From contig NZ_QREV01000047.1 in the NCBI RefSeq assembly GCF_003363715.1, forward strand, positions 1 to 35,029: a DNA stretch of 35,029 bases, in the 5' to 3' direction. The position numbers and the translations under genes were made by a program. Below, piece after piece: positions 10,975 to 18,522 of this stretch. The stretch's first letter is position 1, and each line of letters begins with the position of its first letter. The notes under the pieces were generated by a model, which saw only the letters and a program-made list of their open reading frames with translations, had not been told where the DNA came from and did not search any database. The DNA is from Parabacteroides acidifaciens. Lineage in GTDB: Bacteria > Bacteroidota > Bacteroidia > Bacteroidales > Tannerellaceae.

Positions 10975-11565
10975 ATGAAACGATTATTACCTTTTGTCTT
11001 GTGCTTATTCCTTTTCTCCGCTTGTGATAAGGATAATGAAGAGTTGCCCAGTGTTCCGCAATATGTATTGACCAGTATTGAGTATAGCTTGGAAGAAGGC
11101 GATGGCGTCCAGTCTGAATTGGTAGATGGGATGCCGCGTGTGATTGATAATGATACACCTTCGAAAATGACATATACTAATTCTGATGAAGAATACTTAA
11201 AGAACGAATCACTATTTCAGAGTGATGACGTGAATGCATTCTTACTTGCAGAAGGTGATTCTGTAAAAGTTCCAACGCCGTCTGAGATAGTGGATGGTAA
11301 GATTTTTACTACAAAAGGAAATTTGTATACCGATATGGTGCAGTATAGTGCCACAGGCCAAGTGCTTGCATCTTCAATTGTGATTTCAGCTTATTGTCGA
11401 TTAACATATAAGTGGAAACAAAAATGGGATGTTATGACTGTCACTTATGTAGTGACTTTTAAAGATAAAGTTACCGGATCGCAAAAACAATCTAAAGGGA
11501 AATGGAAAGGCCGGATTTACAGAGGAGGAGATAGAACTTTTCATTTTGAAAATATAAAAGAGTAG
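10975..11565 (+). CDS. Hypothetical SPII lipoprotein
   Basis: I do not recognise this 196-residue protein. It has a clear lipoprotein signal with LFSAC (Cys17) followed by acidic residues (DKDNEE), a Bacteroidetes pattern associated with surface export. The mature part is rich in beta strand and ends in a lysine-rich stretch (KQKSKGKWKGRIYRGGDRTFHF-like region, about 165-190). It stands alone between the groEL terminator and tRNA-Leu. A weak -7 box (TATCTTTA, about 10944) lies upstream. Its AT content is higher than that of groESL, but it shows no sign of a mobile element. Confidence 0.75.
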   Translation: MKRLLPFVLCLFLFSACDKDNEELPSVPQYVLTSIEYSLEEGDGVQSELVDGMPRVIDNDTPSKMTYTNSDEEYLKNESLFQSDDVNAFLLAEGDSVKVPTPSEIVDGKIFTTKGNLYTDMVQYSATGQVLASSIVISAYCRLTYKWKQKWDVMTVTYVVTFKDKVTGSQKQSKGKWKGRIYRGGDRTFHFENIKE

Positions 11566-11613
11566 AGCCTGCCAAAAAAGTGACGGGAATTGTCATTCTT
11601 TTTTGTCAAAGCG

Positions 11614-11644
11614 TTTGGTGTTTCAAAAAAAACAGTTACTTTTG
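11614..11644 (+). promoter_or_regulatory. Promoter for tRNA-Leu
   Basis: TTTG (11614-11617) and TACTTTTG (11637-11644) are spaced 19 nt apart, a full consensus match, 44 nt before the tRNA. Confidence 0.85.
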
Positions 11645-11688
11645 CACTCGCAATCGAGAGAGATTGTTTCACTGAAAAGTGTTGAAAG

Positions 11689-11770
11689 GCCCAGGTGGCG
11701 GAATTGGTAGACGCGCACGTTTCAGGTGCGTGTGTCGAGAGGCATGCAGGTTCGAGTCCTGTTCTGGGCA
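11689..11770 (+). tRNA. tRNA-Leu (anticodon CAG)
   Basis: This 82-nt cloverleaf pairs acceptor GCCCAGG with TCTGGGC, with discriminator A. The D-arm is GCGGAATTGGTAGACGC. The anticodon stem-loop CACGT-TTCAGGT-GCGTG gives CAG. A long class II variable arm follows, with T-loop GTTCGAGTC. CCA is not encoded. Confidence 0.95.
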
Positions 11771-11775
11771 CTTCG

Positions 11776-11813
11776 AAAGCGGATAACTTGTAAAAGTTGT
11801 CCGCTTTTTTTAT
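11776..11813 (+). terminator. Terminator after tRNA-Leu
   Basis: AAAGCGGATAACTT (11776-11789) pairs with AAGTTGTCCGCTTT (11794-11807) across a GTAA loop and runs into poly-T. Confidence 0.85.
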
Positions 11814-11930
11814 GCCTTATTGTATAATGCATAATTAAACTTTGATCGATAATTTCTGTCTGTATTAGAATGAAGAGAGGGAGATAACGATTATTTTCTT
11901 ATATTTACCCCAAATTAGTGAGTAGTAGGA

Positions 11931-12482
11931 ATGCAACAATATATAGAGGAAGAGATAGTAGAACAATTACGTGATCCGGCACATCAACGTGATGCCTTTG
12001 CGCAGGTTGTTAACTTCTATGGGGAGAAGTTGTATTGGCAGATACGGAAAATGGTATTGGACCATGACGATACTAACGATTTATTGCAGAATACATTCCT
12101 TAAAGCCTGGACGAATATCGACTATTTCCGGGGAGAGGCGAAGCTGTCGACTTGGCTGTACAAGATTGCGATAAACGAATGCATTACTTTCCTGAACCGG
12201 CAGCGTGCGCAGAATAACGTTTCGATCGATGATACGGATGTTTTTTTGCTGGAGCGCCTGAAAGGGGACGAGTATTTTGATGGGGATGCCGCACAGATGA
12301 AGTTGCAGGAAGCGATCCTGACATTGCCGGAGAAGCAACGGGCTGTGTTTAACATGAAATATTTTGACGATATGAAATATGAGGATATGTCTGAGATTTT
12401 CGGAACTTCTGTAGGCGCTTTAAAAGCCTCTTATCATCATGCCGTGAAAAAAGTAGAGGAGTTTTTAACAAAGGACGTTTAA
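11931..12482 (+). CDS. ECF-type RNA polymerase sigma factor
   Basis: This 183-residue protein has only sigma regions 2 and 4. Region 2 (about 22-95) includes DDTNDLLQNTFLKAWTNI and the -10-binding helix FRGEAKLSTWLYKIAINE. Region 4 (about 125-178) includes LPEKQRAVFNMKYFDDMKYEDMS and the HTH helix IFGTSVGALKASYHHAVKKV. It is followed after 46 nt by a small protein with one membrane segment, a probable anti-sigma, and then by an exported Spy-like protein. This suggests an envelope-stress module. A -7-like TATATTTA lies near 11899, weakly supported. Confidence 0.93.
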   Translation: MQQYIEEEIVEQLRDPAHQRDAFAQVVNFYGEKLYWQIRKMVLDHDDTNDLLQNTFLKAWTNIDYFRGEAKLSTWLYKIAINECITFLNRQRAQNNVSIDDTDVFLLERLKGDEYFDGDAAQMKLQEAILTLPEKQRAVFNMKYFDDMKYEDMSEIFGTSVGALKASYHHAVKKVEEFLTKDV

Positions 12483-12528
12483 ACCTTTCGTATTACCATT
12501 TGTCAAAAGAACATAAAAGAGAGATGAT

Positions 12529-12918
12529 ATGAAAATAGAACAAAATAATCTGGACCGTCTTAAAGGGAAAAATCCTTTCACCGTGCCCAAAGGGTATATG
12601 GAAGGGTTGGCGGCGAACATCATGAGTCAGCTTCCCGAAAGAGAGCCTGAAAAGGAGGTGAAAAAAGTTTCCTTGATGGACCGTGTTCGTCCCTGGTTAT
12701 ATATGGCAGCGGTTTTTGCCGGACTGGGGTTGTTCTTTAAAGTTTTGATCGGGCCGGAGGATCAGGCGGCTAAAACAGACTCATTACTCGTGAAAACAGA
12801 GGTGTCTCCTAAAGTAGTTTCCGCTCTGCAAGCGGCCGAGGACGAAGAGTACTTGGAGTATCTGGAAGAGCAGTATGCCGGTTATATATTGGCAGAAGAA
12901 ATGGAAGATATCGAATAA
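12529..12918 (+). CDS. Single-pass membrane protein, candidate anti-sigma factor
   Basis: This 129-residue protein has a soluble N-terminus (1-55), one membrane segment at about 57-75 (LYMAAVFAGLGLFFKVLIG) and an acidic C-terminus of about 50 residues (DEEYLEYLEEQY region). Position just after an ECF sigma gene and the cytoplasm-membrane-periplasm layout suggest an anti-sigma role. The motif NPFTVPKGYMEGLAANIMSQLP near residue 15 recurs, to my knowledge, in small Bacteroidetes proteins encoded after sigma factors. No zinc (ZAS) motif is visible, so it is not a classical zinc anti-sigma. Function is inferred from context. Confidence 0.7.
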   Translation: MKIEQNNLDRLKGKNPFTVPKGYMEGLAANIMSQLPEREPEKEVKKVSLMDRVRPWLYMAAVFAGLGLFFKVLIGPEDQAAKTDSLLVKTEVSPKVVSALQAAEDEEYLEYLEEQYAGYILAEEMEDIE

Positions 12919-12966
12919 AATGAAGAAAAAATAAGTTTGACAAAATATTTTTGTAATAATACTTGT

Positions 12967-13434
12967 ATGAATAAAATATTTTTTATTACATTTGTGGCGT
13001 GTTCAGTTGTGTTCTCATTCAGTGCTCACGCTCAAAGTGGGAAACAGCATCGAAATTTTGATAGAGAAGCATTTCTTGCTAAGAAAAATGCTTTTATTAC
13101 GGCAGAAATGGGCTTGACCCCCGAAGAGGCAGCAGCGTTTATTCCTCTTTGTAACGAACTGCAGGAAAAGATGTTTGAGGCCGGTCGTGAATGTCGTAAA
13201 CTATCCAAAGATTTAAGGCACAATCAGAATGCTACCGATGCTGACTACTTGAAGGTAATCGATGAGTGTGTGAGCGTGGACATGAAGCAAGCACAACTGG
13301 AAAAGGAGTATTACGAGAAGTTTAAAAAGATATTATCTCCTAAGAAGCTTTACAAATACAAGCGTGCAGAAGGAAAGTTCGCACGGGAGTTTATGAGAGA
13401 CGGAGATAAGAAAGAAGAGATTAAAAAGAAATAA
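12967..13434 (+). CDS. Exported Spy/CpxP-like helical protein
   Basis: This 155-residue protein has a Sec signal (about 1-23, ending AHAQ), then a charged helical domain. The segment AEMGLTPEEAAAFIPLCNELQEKMFEAGRE resembles the LTxxQ-type helices of Spy/CpxP periplasmic chaperones and metal-resistance sensors. The C-terminus is lysine-rich. It is the third gene after an ECF sigma and its putative anti-sigma, as expected for an envelope-stress output. The ATG at 12967 starts the signal peptide; an upstream in-frame start at 12937 would add a hydrophilic extension and is less likely. Confidence 0.75.
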   Translation: MNKIFFITFVACSVVFSFSAHAQSGKQHRNFDREAFLAKKNAFITAEMGLTPEEAAAFIPLCNELQEKMFEAGRECRKLSKDLRHNQNATDADYLKVIDECVSVDMKQAQLEKEYYEKFKKILSPKKLYKYKRAEGKFAREFMRDGDKKEEIKKK

Positions 13435-13492
13435 AATATTATCATTATTTGTGTTTTTTGTTTAGATTTAGTTTTGGCGTTTAAGTTAAGGG

Positions 13493-13528
13493 AGGGGTGG
13501 CGACGTGATGTCGGTTCCCCTTTTGTTT
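13493..13528. terminator. Bidirectional terminator between convergent genes
   Basis: AGGGG...CGAC (13493-13504) pairs with GTCG...CCCCTTTT (13510-13524). It lies between the Spy-like gene (plus) and mazG (minus). T-rich sequence follows on the plus strand. Confidence 0.65.
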
Positions 13529-13529
13529 T

Positions 13530-14315
13530 TTATAGCCCTTTCGCTTTTGCCTCATCCCAGATACGGTCCATTTCTTCCAAAGACATTTCTTTCAGCGACT
13601 TGCCTTCTTTGATGGTATGATCTTCCAGATAGTTGAAACGGCGGATAAACTTTTGGTTCGTGCGTTCCAGGGCGTTGTCCGGATTGATCTTGTAGAGGCG
13701 GGCTGCGTTGATCAGGCTGAAGAACAGGTCGCCGAATTCAGCTTCCATCTTGTCTGCATCCATTTTGTCTATTTCTGCCTTCAGCTCGGTAAATTCTTCG
13801 TGTACCTTGTCCCAGACCTGGTCGCGCTGTTCCCAGTCGAAGCCTACGTTGCGCGCCTTATCCTGTATGCGGTGGGCTTTAACGACAGAGGGCAGGGAAG
13901 CAGGGACGCCTTCGAGTACGGTTTTGTTACCGCCTTTTTCCTTTAGCTTGAGTTGTTCCCAGCTTTGTTCGACTTTGCCGGCTGTGTCTGCCTGTGCGTC
14001 TCCGAAGACGTGCGGATGGCGGTAGATCAGTTTCTGGCAAAGGCTGTCGCACACGTCCTTGATGTCGAACGCCTCCTTTTCTTCACCGATCTTGGCATAA
14101 AAGACAACGTGCAGAAGCAGGTCGCCCAATTCCTTTTTAATGTTATTGTTGTCATCTTTCATGATGGCATCACACAACTCGTAAGTCTCCTCGATTGTGT
14201 TCGTCCGAAGGCTTTCGTTGGTCTGTTTACGGTCCCAGGGACATTTTACGCGAAGCTCGTCCAGTATGTCGAGCAACTGTCCGAAGGCTTCCATCTTTTC
14301 TTGTTTCGTAGCCAT
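13530..14315 (-). CDS. mazG: Nucleoside triphosphate pyrophosphohydrolase MazG
   Basis: MazG hydrolyses NTPs and dNTPs to monophosphates and pyrophosphate, cleaning the nucleotide pool and in some bacteria lowering ppGpp. The 261-residue protein has the two tandem MazG domains of the long form. The first metal site is Glu42-Glu43-x-x-Glu46 (IEETYELCDAI) with ELGDLL at 62-67, and the C-terminal repeat has AEFGDLFFSLINAAR near 200. Here mazG is the last gene of a minus-strand group (pseudouridine synthase, dsbD, mazG). A 22-bp perfect inverted repeat lies just upstream of its start. Confidence 0.95.
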   Translation of the reverse strand: MATKQEKMEAFGQLLDILDELRVKCPWDRKQTNESLRTNTIEETYELCDAIMKDDNNNIKKELGDLLLHVVFYAKIGEEKEAFDIKDVCDSLCQKLIYRHPHVFGDAQADTAGKVEQSWEQLKLKEKGGNKTVLEGVPASLPSVVKAHRIQDKARNVGFDWEQRDQVWDKVHEEFTELKAEIDKMDADKMEAEFGDLFFSLINAARLYKINPDNALERTNQKFIRRFNYLEDHTIKEGKSLKEMSLEEMDRIWDEAKAKGL

Positions 14316-14336
14316 TATAGATAATGTATTAATGTG

Positions 14337-14397
14337 TCAATGTGCCAATATGCCAATTGGAAAGTGTCTCTTCTTAATTGGCATATTGGCACATTGA
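14337..14397. repeat. 22-bp perfect inverted repeat between dsbD and mazG
   Basis: The arms at 14337-14358 and 14376-14397 are exact reverse complements (core TGTGCCAATATGCCAATT) around a 17-nt loop. It could terminate or stabilise the dsbD transcript, but no clean T-run follows on the minus strand. It looks like a dispersed intergenic palindrome. Confidence 0.85.
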
Positions 14398-14409
14398 TCT
14401 ATTGGCAAA

Positions 14410-16497
14410 TTATTTCCCTTGTTCCTTAAATACTTTCAACCCGTTTTGCAGGAACTGGACGTATTTGGATACGTCTTCGTTGAATGCATAAGACGGGCCG
14501 AGCGGTTCACCGTCGGCATTCAGCAGGACGTAGAACGGCTGGGCGTTCGCTCCGAACTTGCTGCGCTGCAGGTAGCTCCACTTATCACCGATGGTTTTCA
14601 GCTTACGCGTCTTGCCATGTTCCTCGATTGTGATCGGCTCGGGCAACTTCGTCTTGTCGTCCACCATCAGGGTGATCAGGACATAATCGTTCTCTAACAG
14701 CTGTTTTACTTTCGGGTCAGTCCAGACAGAAGCTTCCATCTTACGGCAGTTCACGCAACCGAAACCGGAGAAGTCGATCATAACCGGCTTGTTCAGCAGT
14801 CTGGCACGCGCCATGCCGGACTCGTAGTCGTCATAGGCTGCATGCACTTCACTTTCATATAAGTTGAAATCCTGCGTGTACAAAGGAGGAGCGAACGCAC
14901 TGATCGCCTTCAACGGAGCGCCCCAAAGACCCGGAACCATATAAACAGCGAAACCGAACGAGATGATCGCCATAAACAGACGCGGCACGGATACATACGG
15001 CAGGTCGCTGTCGTGGCTGAACTTAATCTTGCCCAACAGATAGCAACCTAACAGCGCAAAGATTACGATCCAAAGCACGATAAACACCTCGCGATCTAAC
15101 AAGCGCCATCCGTAAGCCAAGTCGGCAACCGAAAGGAACTTCAACGCCAATGCCAGTTCGAGGAAACCCAATACGACCTTAACCGAGTTCAGCCAACCGC
15201 CGGACTTCGGCATACTTTGCAACATATTCGGGAAGATCGCGAAGAGGCTGAACGGAATGGACAAAGCCAATGCAAAACCGAACATACCGATCGCCGGCCC
15301 GACAGCCGTTCCCATCGAAGCCGCCTGTACAAGCAACGTCCCGATAATCGGACCCGTGCAGGAGAAAGAAACCAGTACGAGCGTGAACGACATAAAGAAG
15401 ATACTGATAATACCCGTTGTCGAATCCGCCTTCGTGTCTAACTTATTCGTCCAGGAAGAGGGCAACACCATTTCGAATGCTCCGAAGAAAGAGATGGCGA
15501 ATACCACCAACAGCAGGAAGAATATGATATTGAAGATCGCATTTGTCGACAAGTCATTCAACGCGCTTGCCCCGAATATACCCGTAATCAGCAATCCCAT
15601 CACTAAATAAATCACAATAATGGAAAGCCCGTACGTCACCGCGTCGCGGATCGCCTTCTTGCGGTCTTTCGTCCGTTTCAGGAAGAAACTGACCGTCATC
15701 GGGATCATCGGCCATACGCACGGAGTCAGCAGGGCGATCAAACCGCCCAGGAAGCCGGCGAAGAAGATAAACAGCCAGGACGTGTCGGTGGCGGAAACTG
15801 TCGTGTCGCCGAATGCTTTCATCTGGTCGATTACCGGCGTCCAGAGAGCCGCGTCGTTGGTTAGTTCGTTGGATATTTTGGCCGGAGAATTATCAACCGG
15901 TTTTTTGTCTACAGCCGGAGCAGAGGCCACCGGAGTGGTGACATCTTCCGTAATCTTTTCGCTATCGGGCTGTGCGGCGGCGGTCTTTTCCTGATCCTCC
16001 TGGATCGTTTCGGGCGCCGTTTCGGCTGCAGCCGTCATTTTGATATTTTTCTTGTCGAACGAGAACTCCACGCGGTCGGGCGGCAGACAAGTCTCGTCAT
16101 TACAAGCCATGAACTCAACCTCACCTTCTGCCTTGAACTTGGCGGGATCGGTCACTTTAATCTTCTGCGTGAACGACACTGTGCCCGGATACCAACGCAG
16201 GTTCATGGCGAACAGTTCGTCGTAGACGACAGTCGGTTTGACGGACGAGGTCGGCTTGCCGATCAGCTCGGCTCCGTTCAGCGTCTCGAACGTAAACGAG
16301 GTCGAGACCGGGCCGCCTTCCGGCAGATCCTGGTCGTACAGGTGCCAGCCCTTTTCGGCGGTAGCGGTAAATACGATTTCCTTTTCGGCCGAACCGGAGT
16401 CTTCCAGTTTGATCTTCCATTTCACAGGCTGGAGAATCTGTGCCTGCACGGTCAGTGCGACAAGCACTAACATCAAGGTACTCATGAGCTTCTTCAT
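14410..16497 (-). CDS. dsbD: Thiol:disulfide interchange protein DsbD
   Basis: DsbD passes electrons from cytoplasmic thioredoxin across the inner membrane to periplasmic reductants. This 695-residue version has all three parts. After a signal peptide (1-19) comes the N-terminal domain (about 25-155) with the cysteine pair in MACNDETCLPP. A membrane domain (about 245-520) follows, with transport cysteines in LLTPCVWPM and VSFSCTGPI. The C-terminal thioredoxin domain has Cys581-Val-Asn-Cys584. An alanine-, proline- and acid-rich linker (about 160-225) joins the first two parts. It starts 20 nt after the pseudouridine synthase stop, so the two are almost certainly co-transcribed. Confidence 0.96.
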   Translation of the reverse strand: MKKLMSTLMLVLVALTVQAQILQPVKWKIKLEDSGSAEKEIVFTATAEKGWHLYDQDLPEGGPVSTSFTFETLNGAELIGKPTSSVKPTVVYDELFAMNLRWYPGTVSFTQKIKVTDPAKFKAEGEVEFMACNDETCLPPDRVEFSFDKKNIKMTAAAETAPETIQEDQEKTAAAQPDSEKITEDVTTPVASAPAVDKKPVDNSPAKISNELTNDAALWTPVIDQMKAFGDTTVSATDTSWLFIFFAGFLGGLIALLTPCVWPMIPMTVSFFLKRTKDRKKAIRDAVTYGLSIIVIYLVMGLLITGIFGASALNDLSTNAIFNIIFFLLLVVFAISFFGAFEMVLPSSWTNKLDTKADSTTGIISIFFMSFTLVLVSFSCTGPIIGTLLVQAASMGTAVGPAIGMFGFALALSIPFSLFAIFPNMLQSMPKSGGWLNSVKVVLGFLELALALKFLSVADLAYGWRLLDREVFIVLWIVIFALLGCYLLGKIKFSHDSDLPYVSVPRLFMAIISFGFAVYMVPGLWGAPLKAISAFAPPLYTQDFNLYESEVHAAYDDYESGMARARLLNKPVMIDFSGFGCVNCRKMEASVWTDPKVKQLLENDYVLITLMVDDKTKLPEPITIEEHGKTRKLKTIGDKWSYLQRSKFGANAQPFYVLLNADGEPLGPSYAFNEDVSKYVQFLQNGLKVFKEQGK

Positions 16498-16517
16498 ACT
16501 ATTCTTTCTGTTTTTAT

Positions 16518-17429
16518 TTATTTTGCCAAAGATGTGAACTTATCGGGAATACGCGTCTCGAAACGCATCTCTTCACCCGTCGCCGGGTGGATAAAGAAAA
16601 GCCGTCGGGCATGAAGCATCAGCCGTCCGGTGGGATCTGTCTCCGCTCCATATTTGTAATCGCCGGCTATGGAGTGGCCGATAGACTGCATTTGTGCGCG
16701 TATCTGGTTCTTGCGACCCGTCTCGAGGTCGAGCTCAAGAAGGGAGTAAGACCCGTTGCTGTGTAGCAGGCGGTAACGTGTGATCGCCTCCTTGCCGTCG
16801 CCTTCAGCCGTGACGTAAACCTGCATCTGCGCATTTTCCGTCAGGTTCGAAACAATCAGGTCCGCGTCTTTTTCCGGCCGTCCTTCCACTACGGCTACAT
16901 ATGTGCGCGCCGTGATGGCTGCGTTCCAGTTTCCTTGCAGTTCCTTTTGGACCTGCTGGTTCTTGGCAAACATCATCAAGCCGGATGTGTCGCGGTCGAG
17001 GCGGTGAAGGACGAATATCTTGTTTCGCGGGTCCGACTTCTTCACATACTCGCTGAGCAGGTGGTAAGCCGTCCGCTCTTTCACGCGCGTACTCGACACC
17101 GAGAGCAGTCCTTCTTTTTTGTTTACCACGATCAGGTCGTCATCCTCCCAAACGATCGTGAGCAGCGGATTGTTGAACTCCACTTTCCCCCGTTCGTAAC
17201 TGATCGTCACTTCGTCGCCCGCGGCAAGCGGCGTGTCGAACTGGGAGGTCACCTTCCCGTTGACCGAAATCTGTCCGTGAGCGAGCAGTGCCTTGACGGA
17301 ACTCTTGCTCTGTTCGTTTAAAAGACTGAACAGGAAAGGGAGCAATGTGCCCTCTTCTTTCACCGTTACTTTGCGTCCGCGCGGGACTCTGTTCTTATCT
17401 GTGCCTCTCTGCTGTGAGCGTTTTATCAT
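16518..17429 (-). CDS. RluA-family 23S rRNA/tRNA pseudouridine synthase
   Basis: The enzyme isomerises uridine to pseudouridine in RNA. The 303-residue protein begins with a basic tail, then an S4 RNA-binding domain (about 20-85, LAHGQISVNGKVTSQFDTPLAAGDEV), then the catalytic domain with motif HRLDRDTSGLMMFAK containing the catalytic aspartate, and later ETGRKNQIRAQM and GDYKYGAE. The exact target uridine (RluC-, RluD- or RluA-like) cannot be told. I start at the ATG complementary to 17427-17429 (M-I-K-R-S-Q-Q); the upstream extension to 17486 would overlap the promoter. dsbD follows closely. Confidence 0.93.
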   Translation of the reverse strand: MIKRSQQRGTDKNRVPRGRKVTVKEEGTLLPFLFSLLNEQSKSSVKALLAHGQISVNGKVTSQFDTPLAAGDEVTISYERGKVEFNNPLLTIVWEDDDLIVVNKKEGLLSVSSTRVKERTAYHLLSEYVKKSDPRNKIFVLHRLDRDTSGLMMFAKNQQVQKELQGNWNAAITARTYVAVVEGRPEKDADLIVSNLTENAQMQVYVTAEGDGKEAITRYRLLHSNGSYSLLELDLETGRKNQIRAQMQSIGHSIAGDYKYGAETDPTGRLMLHARRLFFIHPATGEEMRFETRIPDKFTSLAK

Positions 17430-17455
17430 ATTCCTTATTATATATAGATAGCTCA

Positions 17456-17486
17456 CAAAGATACTGGCTTTTACGCAATGCTGCAA
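17456..17486 (-). promoter_or_regulatory. Minus-strand promoter for the pseudouridine synthase-dsbD-mazG group
   Basis: On the minus strand, TATCTTTG (17463-17456) is preceded at 19 nt by TTGC (17486-17483), a near match to the -33 TTTG. It lies 27 nt before the start codon. Confidence 0.6.
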
Positions 17487-17556
17487 GCGGGACGGCGGGA
17501 AATAGGATATTACGCTTTTTCTTTATATATGTTAACCGTTTCTTCGGTATAGTTTG

Positions 17557-17564
17557 TATCTTTG
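17557..17564 (+). promoter_or_regulatory. -7 box of the HU-winged-helix gene promoter
   Basis: TATCTTTG fits TAnnTTTG. The -33 position reads TTAA rather than TTTG, so an activator may be needed. It lies 12 nt before the palindrome block at 17576-17671, placing that block in the 5' leader. Confidence 0.55.
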
Positions 17565-17575
17565 TATAGCATCCA

Positions 17576-17671
17576 TTAGTTGTCCGCCGCCCGGTGAACG
17601 ATCGTCCGCTTGGCGGTGAACGATCGTCCGGCGGCAAGCGAACGATCGTTCGCCACCAAGCGGACAACTAA
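17576..17671. promoter_or_regulatory. Operator-like array: three palindromes at 22-bp spacing inside an inverted repeat
   Basis: GAACGATCGT followed by CCG or TCG occurs at 17596-17608, 17618-17630 and 17640-17652, each start 22 bp after the last, about two helical turns. The array is bracketed by TTAGTTGTCCG (17576-17586) and its exact reverse complement at 17661-17671. It sits between the -7 box and the HU-winged-helix start. The regular phasing suggests a cooperative binding site; a structured RNA leader is the alternative. Confidence 0.65.
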
Positions 17672-17749
17672 CGGACAACAAGGAAAGAGTTAAGATACCA
17701 TAGAGAAAGAGCTAATAGATAACGTGAAAACACTTAAAAGATAAACAAA

Positions 17750-18352
17750 ATGTCAGCAGAGTACAAGTTGGTCCGCCGTCCGGGTATGGGGAAAACGGAC
17801 ATTAAACAACCTCTTTATCCCCGTTTCGCCCCTTGGAAAACAGTTCGTTTGAAAGATTTGATCACCAGCGCCCGCGGACGTTCGTCCTTCTCGTCGGCAG
17901 ATATCACGGGAATGTTGCAGTTGGTACAAGACCTGATGGTCGACGCGCTGATGTTCGGTCAGAACATCGAGTTGGAAGGCATCGGGACGTTCAGTGTCTC
18001 GCTGAAAGCCCGTCCGGTGTTGGATAAGAAGGAGATACGTGCCGAGTCGGTTCATTTCCAGGATGTGACGTTCCGTTCGGCAACCGAACTGCGCGATCGC
18101 CTGCGTACGATGCCTTTGGAGCGTTCGCAGCAGAGCGAACGGGCTGGTTTCTCGTCCGAAGAGTGCGAGGCGCGCACAATGGAATACCTGAAGACGCATC
18201 CCTATATTTCCGGCAAAATCTATCGCGGGCTTTGCCGCTGCGGAAAGACGAAAGCGGCCGCCGACCTGAAACGGATGACGGCGGAAGGGAAGCTGGAGCG
18301 GACGTTTGTGGGGAACGCATATTTGTTCCGGCCGATTCCGGCCGAAGCGTAG
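17750..18352 (+). CDS. HU-family DNA-binding protein with C-terminal winged helix (HU-HIG)
   Basis: This 200-residue protein begins with an HU/IHF-like domain (about 1-118: YPRFAPWKTVRLKDLITSARGRSSFSSADITGMLQLVQDLMVDALMFGQNIELEGIG in that order), followed by a helical linker and a small domain (about 135-195; EYLKTHPYISGKIYRGLCRCGKTKAAADLKRMTAEGKLERT region) shaped like a winged helix. This matches the HU domain fused to wHTH, Ig or glycine-rich family known from Bacteroidetes. It probably binds DNA as a nucleoid or regulatory protein. The phased palindromes just upstream suggest autoregulation, which is inference only. It stands alone between divergent and downstream units. Confidence 0.85.
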   Translation: MSAEYKLVRRPGMGKTDIKQPLYPRFAPWKTVRLKDLITSARGRSSFSSADITGMLQLVQDLMVDALMFGQNIELEGIGTFSVSLKARPVLDKKEIRAESVHFQDVTFRSATELRDRLRTMPLERSQQSERAGFSSEECEARTMEYLKTHPYISGKIYRGLCRCGKTKAAADLKRMTAEGKLERTFVGNAYLFRPIPAEA

Positions 18353-18454
18353 AGCAATGGTTTTGAATAAACTTTAAGTCTTTGAATTTTGGTTTATGGG
18401 TGACTTAATGTAGAACAAATATAATTTAGGTTATACTTATCTGTATTATTTTTG

Positions 18455-18462
18455 TACTTTTG
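18455..18462 (+). promoter_or_regulatory. -7 box for valS
   Basis: TACTTTTG fits TAnnTTTG, 60 nt before the start. The -33 region has no clear TTTG. Confidence 0.5.
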
Positions 18463-18522
18463 CACCCCAAAGGAGAGGGCTTTGCCTGAATCTAAATAAA
18501 GATAAAATAAGAACAAGACAAT

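Noticed and set aside
17576-17671. CRISPR-like array
   Set aside because: Three short palindromic repeats with 9-nt gaps are too few and too closely spaced, and no cas genes are present.
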